Source of the DNA: Hanleya hanleyi
Taxonomy: Eukaryota > Mollusca > Polyplacophora > Lepidopleurida > Hanleyidae
Direction of reading: 5' to 3'
Length of the DNA stretch: 64,000 nt
Assembly: GCA_036873755.1 (NCBI GenBank)
Contig: JAVTVY010018937.1
Location: forward strand, 1 to 64,000
The notes under the pieces were generated by a model. It saw only the letters and a list, made by a program, of their open reading frames with translations. It made no database searches and was not told where the DNA came from. Of the stretch, positions 10,976-21,790 are shown one piece after another (the first letter of the stretch is position 1; each line of letters begins with the position of its first letter). The position numbers and the translations under genes are program-made.

Positions 10976-12385
10976 ATATGCTAAGGTGTAACAAATATGG
11001 GACAATGAAGCTAAAAATATAAAATAGACTACAGCTCTTCTTCTTTACATTATTTGATGGCGATATCTCTCAGCTATATTAAAATTATAGTGTTAACATA
11101 GTCTTCAAGTGTGTTAGTATTCTCAGACCTGTTTTAGTACATTTTACGTATCTGTGAAGAAATTAGTACAAAGCATGACAAAGTGTCGGACAAACAAAGA
11201 CGGAAAAGCTGATGGAAACGTATCTTTTGTTAAATTAATAGGCACTTAATTGAAATAAACTATGTTGAAAATTATAAAGTTATGTGAAGAATACAAGGTT
11301 CTTTAACTTGATATGAAAATAAATCTTATTTACTATTTTAAAAAAATATGCCTTTATGCCCCAAAATAGTTGGACGAACTAAGACGGACAATGTTAAACA
11401 AATGGGGAGGAAAACCTGTCCATCTTTGTTCGTCCGACATTTGAAAATACTACAATTATGAATACCACAAACCAAACAGTGCTTATATACAGAGAAGAAA
11501 TGACTGTGTATCACTATAAGTGTGTATTTTGATGGTCTGCTCTGAATATGCACTCAGAATATGCTGAAAATTTACTTATGTGTCGGACGAACGAGGACGG
11601 ACTATGTCGGACAAACACTGGCAGGCAATGAAGACGGACACTGCACTTTGGTAGTGTACAGCTAAAGTACATGGGATGGAAGCATAAAATTTGGGGCCTG
11701 TGTCACCCATCAAACAAGCAAGGGGAATCACAAACCCCATGAAATATTACTGCAAATAAAGATAATTAGCATAATTAGTATGTCGGACGTAACATAAGAC
11801 GGAAAATCTGAAGATTTTTGATAAATCTATTTTTTTTTAAATATGTGTTTGCATTTGTCAGGAACTTTACATTCATGAAAAGACAGAAGGGGCATAACTT
11901 TCATTTTAATAAGGTTGGCATCATTAACTACATGTATGGTGTAGTTGTGAGTACTTAGAGATCTCTACAATGAGGGCTTATTGGAGGACGGACAGTGTTA
12001 CGTCCAACCGTGGTGTTTAGGACCTTAAAATTCTTTTGCTAAATCACACATTTGCCACTTTAATTGTGCATCAATTTCTACCTTTAGATCCATTCCACCT
12101 AGTGACTACAAAGAAAGTCATCTTCTATGTGTATTATTACATATAAAGGCATCTTTTGGATGTCACCATGGTGTATGTCATAATCTTGGTGCAAATATTG
12201 GTCTCAAATCAAGCTTAATTAAGTTAATTAAAAACAAATAATTTGAAGTTGAACCTGTTATTATCTTTTCTATCTCCACAACACTCAGACAAAATAGTGG
12301 CATTTCCAGAAGTTAAAATTTCTTTATATGTAACTGTACTAAGTGACTTCAACATGAAGTGCCTGTTTGTTACACCTTAGCATAT
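10976..12385. mobile_element. Inverted-repeat element rich in GTCGGACGAAC...GACGGACA motifs
   Basis: The ends are a perfect 20-bp inverted repeat (ATATGCTAAGGTGTAACAAA at 10976-10995 and its complement at 12366-12385). The AT-rich body holds irregularly spaced motifs of the type GTCGGACGAACNAAGACGGACA, seen near 11187, 11370, 11418 (inverted), 11582-11640, 11780 and 11985. The plan is the same as in the neighbouring 8235-10109 element, but ends and motif differ. No coding sequence is recognisable. It is probably a 1.41-kb non-autonomous DNA transposon; a target duplication could not be fixed because the ends are AT-palindromic. Confidence 0.6.
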
Positions 12386-12567
12386 TGGTATCCATTACAT
12401 AAACTAACTTCATTACACTGGAACAAACATAGAGGCCTCCATGTTTGAAGAATCGTGACGTCAGCGGACACTAGTTCTTCTGCCTCTGGAGGTAAAAACG
12501 CGTCAATTGGAGAGGTGAAGTATTCGAGACCGTAGCTTATAAACATGAACGAGGATGATAGTGTGAC

Positions 12568-12600
12568 GTTGTGACAGCCAAATGCAGAGCAGCCCGGCAT
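12568..12600 (-). pseudogene. THAP-like N-terminal peptide remnant
   Basis: On the minus strand an ATG opens MPGCSAFGCHN, which resembles the start of a THAP zinc finger (Met, short spacer, Cys-x4-Cys, Asn). The frame continues without the rest of the domain, and no good splice donor follows. THAP domains occur in host proteins and P-element-type transposases. Eleven residues are too few for a firm call. Confidence 0.2.
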
Positions 12601-12648
12601 CGTAAAATATCTGCTTGAATCAGGCTGTATTCTACATCGAAGCTGATC

Positions 12649-13528
12649 CAGGCCTCGAAATTTGGCGCGAACGAAACGATCATTCGCGTGTCGGTTACGC
12701 AAATCAGAAATGGCCAAAACGAAAAATCGGTTACGTGAATGCGCTTCTTGGACATATGTTCTGGTAACAAAAATCCCAACCTCTTCTCTTGTCTGTCCAC
12801 TGCGCAAACTTTAACCACAGCATGTTTTAAAAGCGAAACTAAGTCGCAAACTCGGCCCTGTCTGTATTGAATTTGTAGACAACCACGTGGCAGGTGTCTT
12901 ATCTGTCAGCTTGCACAGACTGTTTTGTCTATCCTGGGTTCAGGGCCGGCATACTATTGTGTACTAAACCAATAGCGGCCAGGAAACAGCTTTATCAAAC
13001 TTGAACGAGTTGGAAGGGTTACCCGCAAGCCCCCTCGCTCCAAGGTTGTTGCTCCGTGGGGCGCTCTTCACAGAGCTAGCAGCAGAGGTGGCATGCGGAG
13101 CTCCTCGTGAAGGAATTATCTCGGAGCGCGGAGCTTGCGGTTAACACTCGTCACTTCCGCCATCTCTAAATTTGCAGGCGGCGTGTTCAACTTCTCTTTT
13201 CAATCAGGATTTCAATGGAATCACAAGGAAATGGCGAATGAATTATACAGCCAGAGTCACAATAGCCAACCATGAATGGTGGAAGTGATTTACGTGTGCA
13301 ATCCCATTCCCGTATGTTATCTCATTTGTCTGTTCAGTCGACGCCCATGTGCTGTGGACAGTCTTTTTTTTTCACTCGTTGACGGTACACTGTTGTAATT
13401 ACGTAACCGTTTTCCGAAACCAATTGGTTACGTAAAAATTAACATCGTAACCAAACAATAGGTTACGCAAGCCAAATTTACCGTAACCGATTTTTCAGTT
13501 ACGTCAATGAACCAATTTTCGAGGCCTG
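12649..13528. mobile_element. hAT-like element, CAGGCCTCGAAA ends, TSD TGATC
   Basis: The ends read CAGGCCTCGAAATTTGG and, on the complement, CAGGCCTCGAAAATTGG. The element is flanked on both sides by TGATC (12644-12648 and 13529-13533), a perfect 5-bp direct duplication. The motif GGTTACG or its complement recurs near the ends: two copies at 12692-12737 and about seven in 13398-13505. The middle (13017-13220) is the GC-rich repeat also seen at 7969-8230. CAGG-type termini with 5-bp duplications fit the hAT5-type subgroup of hAT transposons. No transposase frame survives in this 880-bp copy. Confidence 0.65.
13017..13220 (+). repeat. GC-rich repeat, copy 2
   Basis: Direct-orientation homologue of 7969-8230 (shared GGGTTACCCGCA, CCTCGCTCC, GAGCTAGCAGCAGAGG). 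It forms the centre of the 12649-13528 transposon, so it is internal transposon sequence rather than a duplicated host gene. Confidence 0.55.
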
Positions 13529-13630
13529 TGATCTATAACATTGCCTCTGTTAGTCAGGGAACGGAGGAGTGTATGAAAACGACTATATGCGGCCATGTTA
13601 TCTCGACGCAGAGAATGTCCGATGACGTAG

Positions 13631-13681
13631 GAGGTTATCGGCACAACTGAATTTCACGCTTTCCCACTGGATAAAAACCCT
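13631..13681 (+). pseudogene. THAP-like FHAFPLDKNP peptide remnant
   Basis: One plus-strand frame reads a stretch containing TEFHAFPLDKNP directly after GTAG at 13627-13630, which could be a splice acceptor. In THAP domains the segment F-x-x-F-P followed by charged residues comes shortly after the first Cys pair. It lies about 1 kb from, and on the opposite strand to, the MPGCSAFGCHN frame, so the two cannot belong to one simple gene. Chance similarity remains possible. Confidence 0.2.
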
Positions 13682-13924
13682 GTCCAAAATAAACATGGCG
13701 GCGCCCCAAGAAATTCCAAATCCCGGTATTTTCTATGTTTGCGTCCGTCTCATTCATTGAAAAAAAATGAGAAAAAATATTTGTCACAACTTTTTTAATC
13801 TATCAGGACATGTAGTGGTGTGTTATAGGTCTGTTTGTGTTAAACCAGGAAGTCAAATATTCTTCAATATCGATGCGTGTTTATGCGAAACAAATGTGAA
13901 AATAGAACCATAAATCTATATACA

Positions 13925-14030
13925 TTGTGTTCAATTTTATTTCCGGGAAAATGCGTAAAACGCATCTCCAGCAACCCGAGACCCCGGAGATTCCTGGGCC
14001 TGGCATCCCCTGGACCCTCCTGTGAGGATC
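13925..14030 (+). repeat. Dispersed repeat C, copy 1
   Basis: TTTTATTTCCGGGAAAA, ACGCATCTCC, GACCCCGGAG and CCCCTGGACCCTC occur in the same order at 21656-21765. A related 3' part occurs at 24105-24170. Between repeat C and the right inverted arm (14031-14888) I see only AT-rich sequence without a supportable gene. Confidence 0.6.
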
Positions 14031-14888
14031 GCTTATTTTAGCTTTGTGTAAATGAATCAGTATCATATTGCTTCTATTGTTCCATGATGTAAAAGTCATC
14101 GGGTTTTTTAGGTGTTTTTTTTATGTCTTAAGGGGAATCCGGACATGAGAGATTGACATTTTTTGGTCAGGTTGAAATTTTTAAAAAGGCACTAAATTGT
14201 CAAGGGCGAATTATTTCATCTCAGAAAGATAGAAAACAACTAAACACAAGAAAATATGATTATTTCTTTGAACTAACTCGAAAAAATTACTTTGTGGTGG
14301 AAAATTGACCAAAAATGTAGTGGATTTCTTGAAGTAAAATTTGAGAATTGAAGAAATGTAGTGACTCTTTAACTCACGAATAAAGTTGAATCATCTCTCC
14401 GTTGAGGTCAAACAAGAATGACCTACTTGAACTTTTGGGGAAATAGAATGCTACACCAAGGATTCATAGAAGTCCAAATTTTTACTACCCAATACAAAAT
14501 ATTGAGTTTTTTTTATGCTCAAATTGAGTTTTTCCAAGTTTTTACGGCCCATCCACAAGCTGATATTGAGTTTTTGAATATTTTTACCACCCTACCAATT
14601 AAGATATTAACAAATAATTTCTGTAATACTGAAGTCAAACACCACATAAACCCACAAACTGTCAACAGGTCTGGCACACTTCACCTCGGATACATTTCAC
14701 TGTAAAATCCAAATATAATTAAACGTTAATAACGCATTCAGGTGAAGCTGGTAACGTGTTTTATTTAGTTCTTACGTATCATAGATATTTATAATGAAAT
14801 ACTGAATAAAATTTTAAGAAGTTTTCTGTTGGTTAATGTTAACTTGAGAAATATAATGAAGACATTAAATTTGGACATAAATTAACAA

Positions 14889-17311
14889 GTGAGAAATGAC
14901 TACATTGTAGTCAAAACCTGCGGCAGTGGCAATAATACAGTGAAAGGCATATCAGCGGAGATAGTGGTAAATGTAGAACAAGCGCCATCTGCCAGTGTTT
15001 TCATGCCAAGGGAAGTAATTTTCAACTTCTAACCCACAATTGTAGGAATTGCGTAATAGGTCTGATACAATATATGTATATTCACTTTCCCCGTTCAAAA
15101 TCCAACGGTTTTGACTAGTCCGTGCCGTCTATTTTGAATTGACAGACGAAGTCACAATGATCGCTTTGGCAATGTCTTGGTACAAGTATCATGTATGCCA
15201 AGTTTCAAAACATTCGGTTCAGCTGTTGCTTTTTGCAAATAAAAAAAGCTTTCAAATATTTGGAAATCCAAATAAATTTCAAGGATTTAATCGTAGCGCG
15301 AAAATCGACGCGCTTCAGTCACCCTTCTCGCTTACTTTGCCGAGCAAACTGGAAAATTTATATTTCCTTAAGTTAATTTTCAATGAATTTAGTATCAGGT
15401 CCATCTCTTTGATCTGTGAAACTATGGAAGGGGGTTGAAGGCTTTACCCAACTGTCCAAGGGGCATAGTTACACTTTTCACTATTCAAATTGAGGCCTGT
15501 GACAGTATTGATATTTGATTAGAATAATTAATTAAGTTTCTGCATTTACGTGTGTTATCATCTGCAAACTGAATACCTTGACACTCTTTTCCATGCAGCA
15601 AGTCAATGGTTTGCTCCTTCTATATAAATGATTAACTATTTAATTCTTAGGAAATATCATCTCATGTTCAACCAAGCCTTTTTGAAGGTTGCTTATTTTA
15701 TTAATTTCTTTTTTTAAAAATTAAATTCTGCAAATAAGAAACATTTCTAATCAGTATCTATGGATATCTCCCTATACTCAATTCGCGAATATGTTTGTCA
15801 CTAATTCATTCCGAAGGTGATTTATGTTCGAAATGTCAGGGCTAGTTCACTGAACAAGGTTTGTGTGCAAGAGAATTATGTCGAATTCTCGTTATTATCT
15901 TTTGGTACATCAATTATTGCATTCACGAAAACGGCTGCCAAGTTAAAGTCAATATGAAAGGCATCTAAGTATCAAACTCAAAAACTCCTCCGGGAAATAA
16001 GGCCCAAGCTTTTGACAACGAGGTCAAACAGATCGCTTTTATAGTCAGCATCTGCTAATATATGACGTAATTCCATTCGTAAAACTGATTGACAAAGTAA
16101 CGTAAATTGTGAAGTGTAGAACCAGTAAATTCTAGCGGAAATGGGCTCTGACTTGAGAGAATGATGTGAAATGCAATATGTTTCTGCCCATTATCTGCTG
16201 ATACACATAAGTATTGAATCCACGGGAGTGAATCTAAAGGGATTCTGAGTGCCGAAGAGGACGAGAACATCAATACCAGCGAAGCGAGTCCCTGGCTTGC
16301 GAGAATGAGGATAGAGAGCGTGTTCCGAAAGAGGACCATTCAAAATAGCCATGTGCCAAAGTTCATACTTGTAACTATGATGTATTGTTCGCTCATAGGG
16401 TTGTCTAACTCATTAAATACAAAATAGTGATTTCTGTATAAAAAAACCAGTTGCGCATAAAGTCAGTTTTGAGTATTATCAATGAGTCGGTTTCGCTAAG
16501 ACAGTAAGTTCATCTCCAGTGATTGGAGGGTCATTGTTTCGATTCCCACAGAGGGTTAACTTATTCTTCCTTTCAAAACATATTTCCATATATGCGAATT
16601 GCTTGGGGGGATAAAGTTAAACATGATACCAAATTGTCATTTCTATAAGTTAAACATCTTTATTCGACGAAAGTTGGTGAGTTTGTCCCTAACTTCTGAA
16701 ACGTAATTGTTGCGTTTGTTTTTATGATGCATGATCTATAATTTGATACCAAGTATTATTCAATGTTAATCATAATGACAATGCGTTGCTTATCTACTTC
16801 TTCACCAATTTGTGAATTATCTAGATTGGGTAGATAAAATGAGTTATAGATGTAGTTAACTTATTTTTCAACTTACTAAGGCAGTCGCCTATCACTGTAT
16901 GCAAATTAGCCGAACCACTGACACGGTTGCGGCTCATCTTCCTTGGTATATAGTCAATTCAAGGATCTTAAAAATTATATACGTGTAATTACTGTTCAGT
17001 GAAAATGGTAATATCTGAAAACAATGACTGATGTGTCGATCGACAGCTTTTTTTTTAGCGTGTTGACGTAAGAGAATTGATGTCTGAATGGAATTCAACG
17101 AAGCAATAATTCATTCCACCAAATATAGTTGCAAATGAATTCAAATGTGCCTGAAGACAGGGTTGTCATGTGATATCGGAGGTTGAAAAGAAAAGTGTGG
17201 CAGAGATCACACTCTCTTAGCGCATGCGTATTTCAAAAAGTCACAAGAAGAACAAGAACAACAAGAACAACAACAACGCGAGCCTCTCGTAGACCTGCGT
17301 GCCGCAGGTAA
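14889..17311 (-). mobile_element. Right arm of the large inverted repeat
   Basis: Imperfect reverse complement of 765-3301. Corresponding blocks include AACAAGTGAGAAATGACTAC (inner end), CCTGCGGCAGTGGCAATAAT, CTCATTAAATAC-type sequence near 16410, GCGCATGCG near 17220, the GAACAA microsatellite and the outer terminus CCTGCGTGCCGCAGG. Positions of about 16440-17095 are unique to this arm, where the left arm instead has dispersed repeat A. The longest open frames are unrecognised and are mirrored by broken frames in the other arm, which argues against a conserved protein. Confidence 0.7.
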
Positions 17312-17364
17312 AAACATTGTGTGATGGAAAAGAATCTAGTCCAATGGTACAGGCCATGACATTA

Positions 17365-17487
17365 GAGATCATTGCGTAACCCCCAAAAAGGTTACGGGTA
17401 CTGCAGGTGCATAACCTATTGGTTAGGTTACGCCAAACTTGACTGCGTTACCCAAAGGTTACGTGAAAAGGTTACGCAGAATTTAAC
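17365..17487. repeat. GGTTACG motif cluster
   Basis: Six or more copies of GGTTACG or CGTAACC within about 120 bp, irregularly spaced and in both orientations. The same motif lies near the ends of the 12649-13528 transposon, so this is probably a terminus fragment of a related element. No matching CAGG end was found. Confidence 0.45.
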
Positions 17488-19240
17488 AAAATGCTGGATG
17501 TCATCAATGTAAGCAACCGCCAGAACCTGGGTTAAATGGACTCTGTCGCCACTTTATTCAAGATTTCTGTTTTTGTCCGTACAACGATTAAAAAAGTTTT
17601 ATAATTATAATAAAACAGTGTATTTTTTATTATTAAATCATTTTGGTCCAGGCATTTAGCAATATTTCGACCATAATCTGAATATAGTTTGTGTGATGGT
17701 GTCAGTCTTTGGAGATTCACAAATTACGAAAGTATAAAAACGAAAACTGGACTCCGCATAAGCTCCTTCTGTCATGTACGTCAATGAAAAGAGTTTTCTT
17801 TTCAAATTTTAACTTTACAACACAGCCGGTAGTTTTATTTCAAAGTGTATCGCACTACTATCAGCGAAGAAAACCACATGCTAAATTTGTTCTCGTATTC
17901 CCGTCGTCCCGCCAACTGAAACAGAAAGCACGTGGAGTTTGTCGTGTCAATGTAGTGTCTTGCTCGAGTTCATGTTGGGCTGCAGAGTTGCTCTTCACAG
18001 GTTGTACAGATTTCCTGTCAGTCAGCGACCAATGGGAGCGCTTGATTTGGTGTTAGCCAATCTTCTGTTGTAAAGCACGTGTCGCAGACTGTGTGCGCCC
18101 TATGACTGTAGTCGAGACCCTGTCGTTATATCGTTGTCATCGTGATCTGCGCATGTCTCACACCTGAGTTTACTTCCGCTTTCTGTATCAAGCGTGTTAT
18201 TGGCAAAACTTTGGCAATTATTTCTAGAACTGAAAATCCCCAAACATTCGAAGCCAGATTGTCGAAGGATCGGCGATGGATTTCACATGATTGAAATAAT
18301 TTGCACCATTTCGAGGATTGAGTTTTCGTCAAAAATATTGAGTATTTCTTGCCCAAAACGTACACTTTTGAGTTTTTTACTGTCTGTATTCAGTTTTTGA
18401 CATTTTCTTACTACCGTTTAACGGTAGTAAGAATGGACGTCTATGAATCCCTGCTACACGTGGTCAAACCAACTGAATTCTTCAGGAAAATGGCGATTCA
18501 CATTTCTTCCTGCTCAGGTGGACTTCTTCCGGCCTCGATGCATTAACCCTTCACACAAAACTGAACACCTGTCAATCAAAGTCCATCTGAATGAGACAGT
18601 CATTCAACATGTTGTTGTTGTTTTGTGTTGTTGTTGTTGTTGGCACGTGTTCAGGAGGGTTAATGACATTGAGGTAAGCAAGTTTATGTTGACCCATTCT
18701 CATCGACAAACGCTTCCAGAACATGCGATCGGAATGCACAACCATTCAGGTGTGAGGGCTACTCACCAAAATTCACTATACTACCATCTTTGTTGTCTAA
18801 ATTTCATGTAATTAGACGGATGATCGTTTTTCCTGAGTTTGACAAAATTATGAAATCTCGTGCGATTTCTCGAGAAAAAGGCAACAGGATATTAGAGTAA
18901 GGCGGCTGGAAAAAGTACATCTCCAAGGAGGTTTCCAAAAATGATTTTCTGCAATGAAACTGACGAATTAATATTTTGTATTCTAAATATCACCATATTA
19001 TACTGAATTATGATGCCTCTTTGATGTTTATACATGTTGTGGACGATATCTTCGACATGCATATTTGAGCGTATGAATATTATTAACATGTGATGGGTCA
19101 CCTTGTTTGAGAAAGAAGCACGCTGTCACTTGGTTCAACCTGTGTGATTTCAAAGCGCTGACTTCGATTTCTTTGCCAACAGGTGGACTTAAAAGTATGT
19201 ATCAGGCATGAGAACAGCTCCCCAAAAAAAAGACTGATGA
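17488..19240. other. Unassigned region, no supportable gene
   Basis: Open frames at 17709-18056 and 18443-18811 (plus) have no motifs I recognise. GTT repeats near 18611-18642 and a perfect palindrome at 18405-18433 are the only structures I can name. A CCAAT-containing GC-richer stretch near 18030 could be promoter-like, but nothing downstream supports a gene. Confidence 0.4.
18405..18433. repeat. Perfect 29-bp palindrome
   Basis: TTCTTACTACCGTT, one central T, then AACGGTAGTAAGAA: 14-bp arms with a 1-nt centre and no mismatch. Its role is unknown. Confidence 0.85.
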
Positions 19241-19244
19241 TGTT

Positions 19245-19328
19245 GGTTCAGGCACAACGTGCCTGAACGCGAGGGCATGCCCGAGCCGGGGGTAAAGTGC
19301 GAAAGGGGGGCAGCGCCCCCCTTTCGCC
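19245..19328. repeat. Cluster of GC-rich hairpins
   Basis: Three self-complementary units occur in 84 bp: GTTCAGGCAC with GTGCCTGAAC, the palindrome GGGCATGCCC, and GCGAAAGGGGGGC with GCCCCCCTTTCGC separated by 3 nt (19299-19327). They stand out from the AT-rich surroundings and are probably a transposable-element terminus. The opposite end was not identified. Confidence 0.7.
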
Positions 19329-19577
19329 CGTAAAGCTTTTTTGATAATATGGGTCATTTTGGTGGCCTCACAGGAAAGGAAATTTGATTTTTTTAGATAT
19401 ACTACAGCACATATATAGACAGAATCAAAGCTTTATTGCCATGCACCCATAGTATGCATGATGCCCTGTAATATGGTGGTTCACATTTGATATTTAATAA
19501 GCCCCACTCCCCAGGGATCCTGGACCTTGTGAGTGTTTAGTGTAATAGGAATACAGAATAATGAAAAATTTGGAGCT

Positions 19578-19645
19578 AAAAAAAAAAAAAAAAAAATGAA
19601 AAAAAATAAAATAAAATAAAAAAATAAATAAAATAAAAAAAAAGA
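19578..19645. repeat. A-rich simple repeat
   Basis: A run of 18 A followed by AAAATA-type repeats. It could be a retroposon tail, but no body with flanking duplications could be outlined. Confidence 0.75.
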
Positions 19646-20784
19646 ATTATATATATTAGTCTTTGGCTAAAATAATATAAATGCCCAGAAGAATGATGCA
19701 TACAATAATATAATAACTTTCAATGCCCAGAAGAATAATGCATACATTCTATTAAATATTGTTCACCTGTCTATCTTATTTCTTATTGGTATTTCTTTCT
19801 CCCTAAAGGTTATTGAGGTATATAACACAATTTCTCCAGAGTTACGTCCCTTCTAAAGTAACATAAAAGGGGACACAACTTCGCAACATGACTGAAATAT
19901 TGACTCACGTTTTTCAACAGAGAACAAGTTAATTCTTTGTACGGGCAATATTTGTAAATGGTAATCAAAATAACATGGCTTGAATTACCTACGGATAGAA
20001 ACCTATTGCATCGATAGATAAGGCCGTCGATGACGATGGATGGAAGGGTCTGACAGCGTGTAAATGTTCACGCACATGCCAGTCGTTTGACGACCGATAA
20101 CGACTGCCGAAAAGCGGACCGAGCTTTGGGCTCTTGTTCCCAGTGCGTTCCAGTCCTGTCCAGTCTGCCTATCGCGCTAAATGCACGTTCATTTTGCGGC
20201 AGACGAGTCCACAGGAACAAGGTTCGTCACACACCACCACGACAACAGATTACCAAAAATGCGATCAACACTAGGTATCGAAAATTGACCCGGACATCTT
20301 CCGAGAACGTGGGCAAGTCATAAAGTTTTTACCACCCCCCCCCCCCCAAATATTTTCTCAACGGATTTACACAGATCTCAGAAACGTTATTTTCGCGAGG
20401 AAAAAGACGGAAGATTCTCATGCCTGATGTATCTACCGGTGTATTTGTGGAAAAATTGAATTTCATATCTGCTGTAGTTTATTTTCTATTGAATTGTCTA
20501 AATTTCCTTGTGACGTCGGTGGCAAAATGGCGAAATTTCAGCGGTGTTTTGTGTTCACGTGTACAGTCGAATATGAAAGTACGGCCACGTGCTTCAGGCA
20601 AAATGGATAATTTCGCTCGTAGGACCTCCAAAACTTAGTGGAGTCATTTTATTTATCGTTTTCCTGGCCTGTTATAGTATTAATTTCCTGAAAGTCGCTT
20701 CACAAAATTCTTTGTCATTGCATTACATTTTTGCTTCACAAAGGTATTGAAAAAAAAAAGAGAAATACATTTTTTGTCATATCA
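19646..20784. other. Unassigned spacer
   Basis: Contains a C homopolymer at about 20334-20347 and short open frames at 20087-20323 and 20420-20638 without recognisable motifs. No gene or repeat could be supported. Confidence 0.4.
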
Positions 20785-21584
20785 CAGGGGTATGAATGAA
20801 TGGCGAACGGCTGAACGCGTTCGCCTAGGGGTTACGCAAAACCACTTTCAGGAGACCTACGGTGGGTCGCCATAATGCAGCACATTCGTTCGCCACAAAT
20901 TTTGAATAAAATAAATACTATTTACAAACCTGATTTTAGCCGGAGTTGTCTCTATTCAGCTGAATTATGTCCTTGAACGATGCGGTGAAAGATAATTTCT
21001 ATATTGCAGTCTTTGTGTAATAGAACTGACTCTGATCGAGGGTCTATTTGCCGGTAGGCGAACTTTTGCAATCGGATCATTAAATCTCTATAAAAATCAG
21101 GGGTATTATATATGCTGTATCGTATTAACGGCCTCTCACTGCGCGGAGAACCGATACTAAATCAGCCTCCGGTAGAGGAGAGCTCTTGGTCGCCCCTTCA
21201 CTGTTTCTGACAGCGTCCACATGGTCGTGACATTTTCATGATGTCCGACGATCGCAAAAAAGGCGAGACCGTTCATGAAGATACATTTAGAAAGTGGCCG
21301 TTTGCCAAAGACTTTACATACACGGTAACAGCACACGGCAAAGTTGATGATGTAAAGTGTGTCCCGTGCAGTGACCGATGGGTAGAGATACGGGCCGAGG
21401 CCGCCAAGCGTAAGCTACGGGGTGCTTCTCTAGCATCATTGAAACAGTACAATCTTAGGTAGGTTACCATAGGTCGCCATGGGTTACCTTATTTTCTTTC
21501 TGGCACAACCTACCATGGGTTACCTAACACAATTTAGCGGGACCTACCATGGGTTACCATAGAAAATATTCATTCATACCCCTG
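20785..21584 (+). mobile_element. hAT-like element, 17-bp perfect TIR, TSD TATCA
   Basis: The element begins CAGGGGTATGAATGAAT and ends with its exact reverse complement. TATCA flanks both sides (20780-20784 and 21585-21589), a perfect 5-bp target duplication. Subterminal motifs of the type ACCTACCATGGGTTACC recur three to four times in 21460-21565, and GACCTACGGTGGGTCGCC lies near the left end. It keeps an open frame at 21238-21462. Total length is 800 bp, so it is non-autonomous. CAGGGG ends with 5-bp duplications point to a hAT5-type element. Confidence 0.75.
21238..21462 (+). pseudogene. Residual hAT transposase N-terminal exon (putative)
   Basis: A 74-residue frame inside the 20785-21584 transposon. 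It has a Phe-x-x-Trp-Pro-Phe start, then VKCVPC (a Cys-x2-Cys pair) followed by a basic segment and a SLASLKQY stretch. This is the general pattern of the BED-like zinc finger that opens many hAT transposases, though no clear His pair follows. The frame ends at AATCTTAG followed by GTAGGT, a good splice donor, which suggests a former first exon whose downstream exons were deleted. The assignment is an inference from context and spacing. Confidence 0.4.
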
Positions 21585-21655
21585 TATCATGTCTCATGGC
21601 ACCATTGTGTCATAAAATTTGGTCATTATAATGATAAGGGTCGTTTTTAGAAATT

Positions 21656-21790
21656 TGGAGTTCAGTTTTATTTCCGGGAAAACGCTCAGAACGCATCTCC
21701 GGCGATCTAGGACCCCGGAGCTTCCGGGACCTAGGCGGCCCCTGGACCCTCGACTGTTGGGCTGTGTCTGTGATGGACCGTCTGTGATAG
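21656..21790 (+). repeat. Dispersed repeat C, copy 2
   Basis: Shares TTTTATTTCCGGGAAAA, CGCATCTCCGGCGATC and CCCCTGGACCCTC with 13925-14030, then continues into GTTGGGCTGTG and GATAGTCGACCACCCCC, which recurs at 24105-24130. The rest up to the TXNDC5 start (21791-22793) contains no supportable gene and is presumably the promoter and 5' UTR region. Confidence 0.6.

Noticed and set aside
16490..16560. tRNA-like sequence with GTTTCGATTCCCAC
   Set aside because: A B-box-like block is present but the T-arm and acceptor stem do not pair and no clear A box is found at the right distance.
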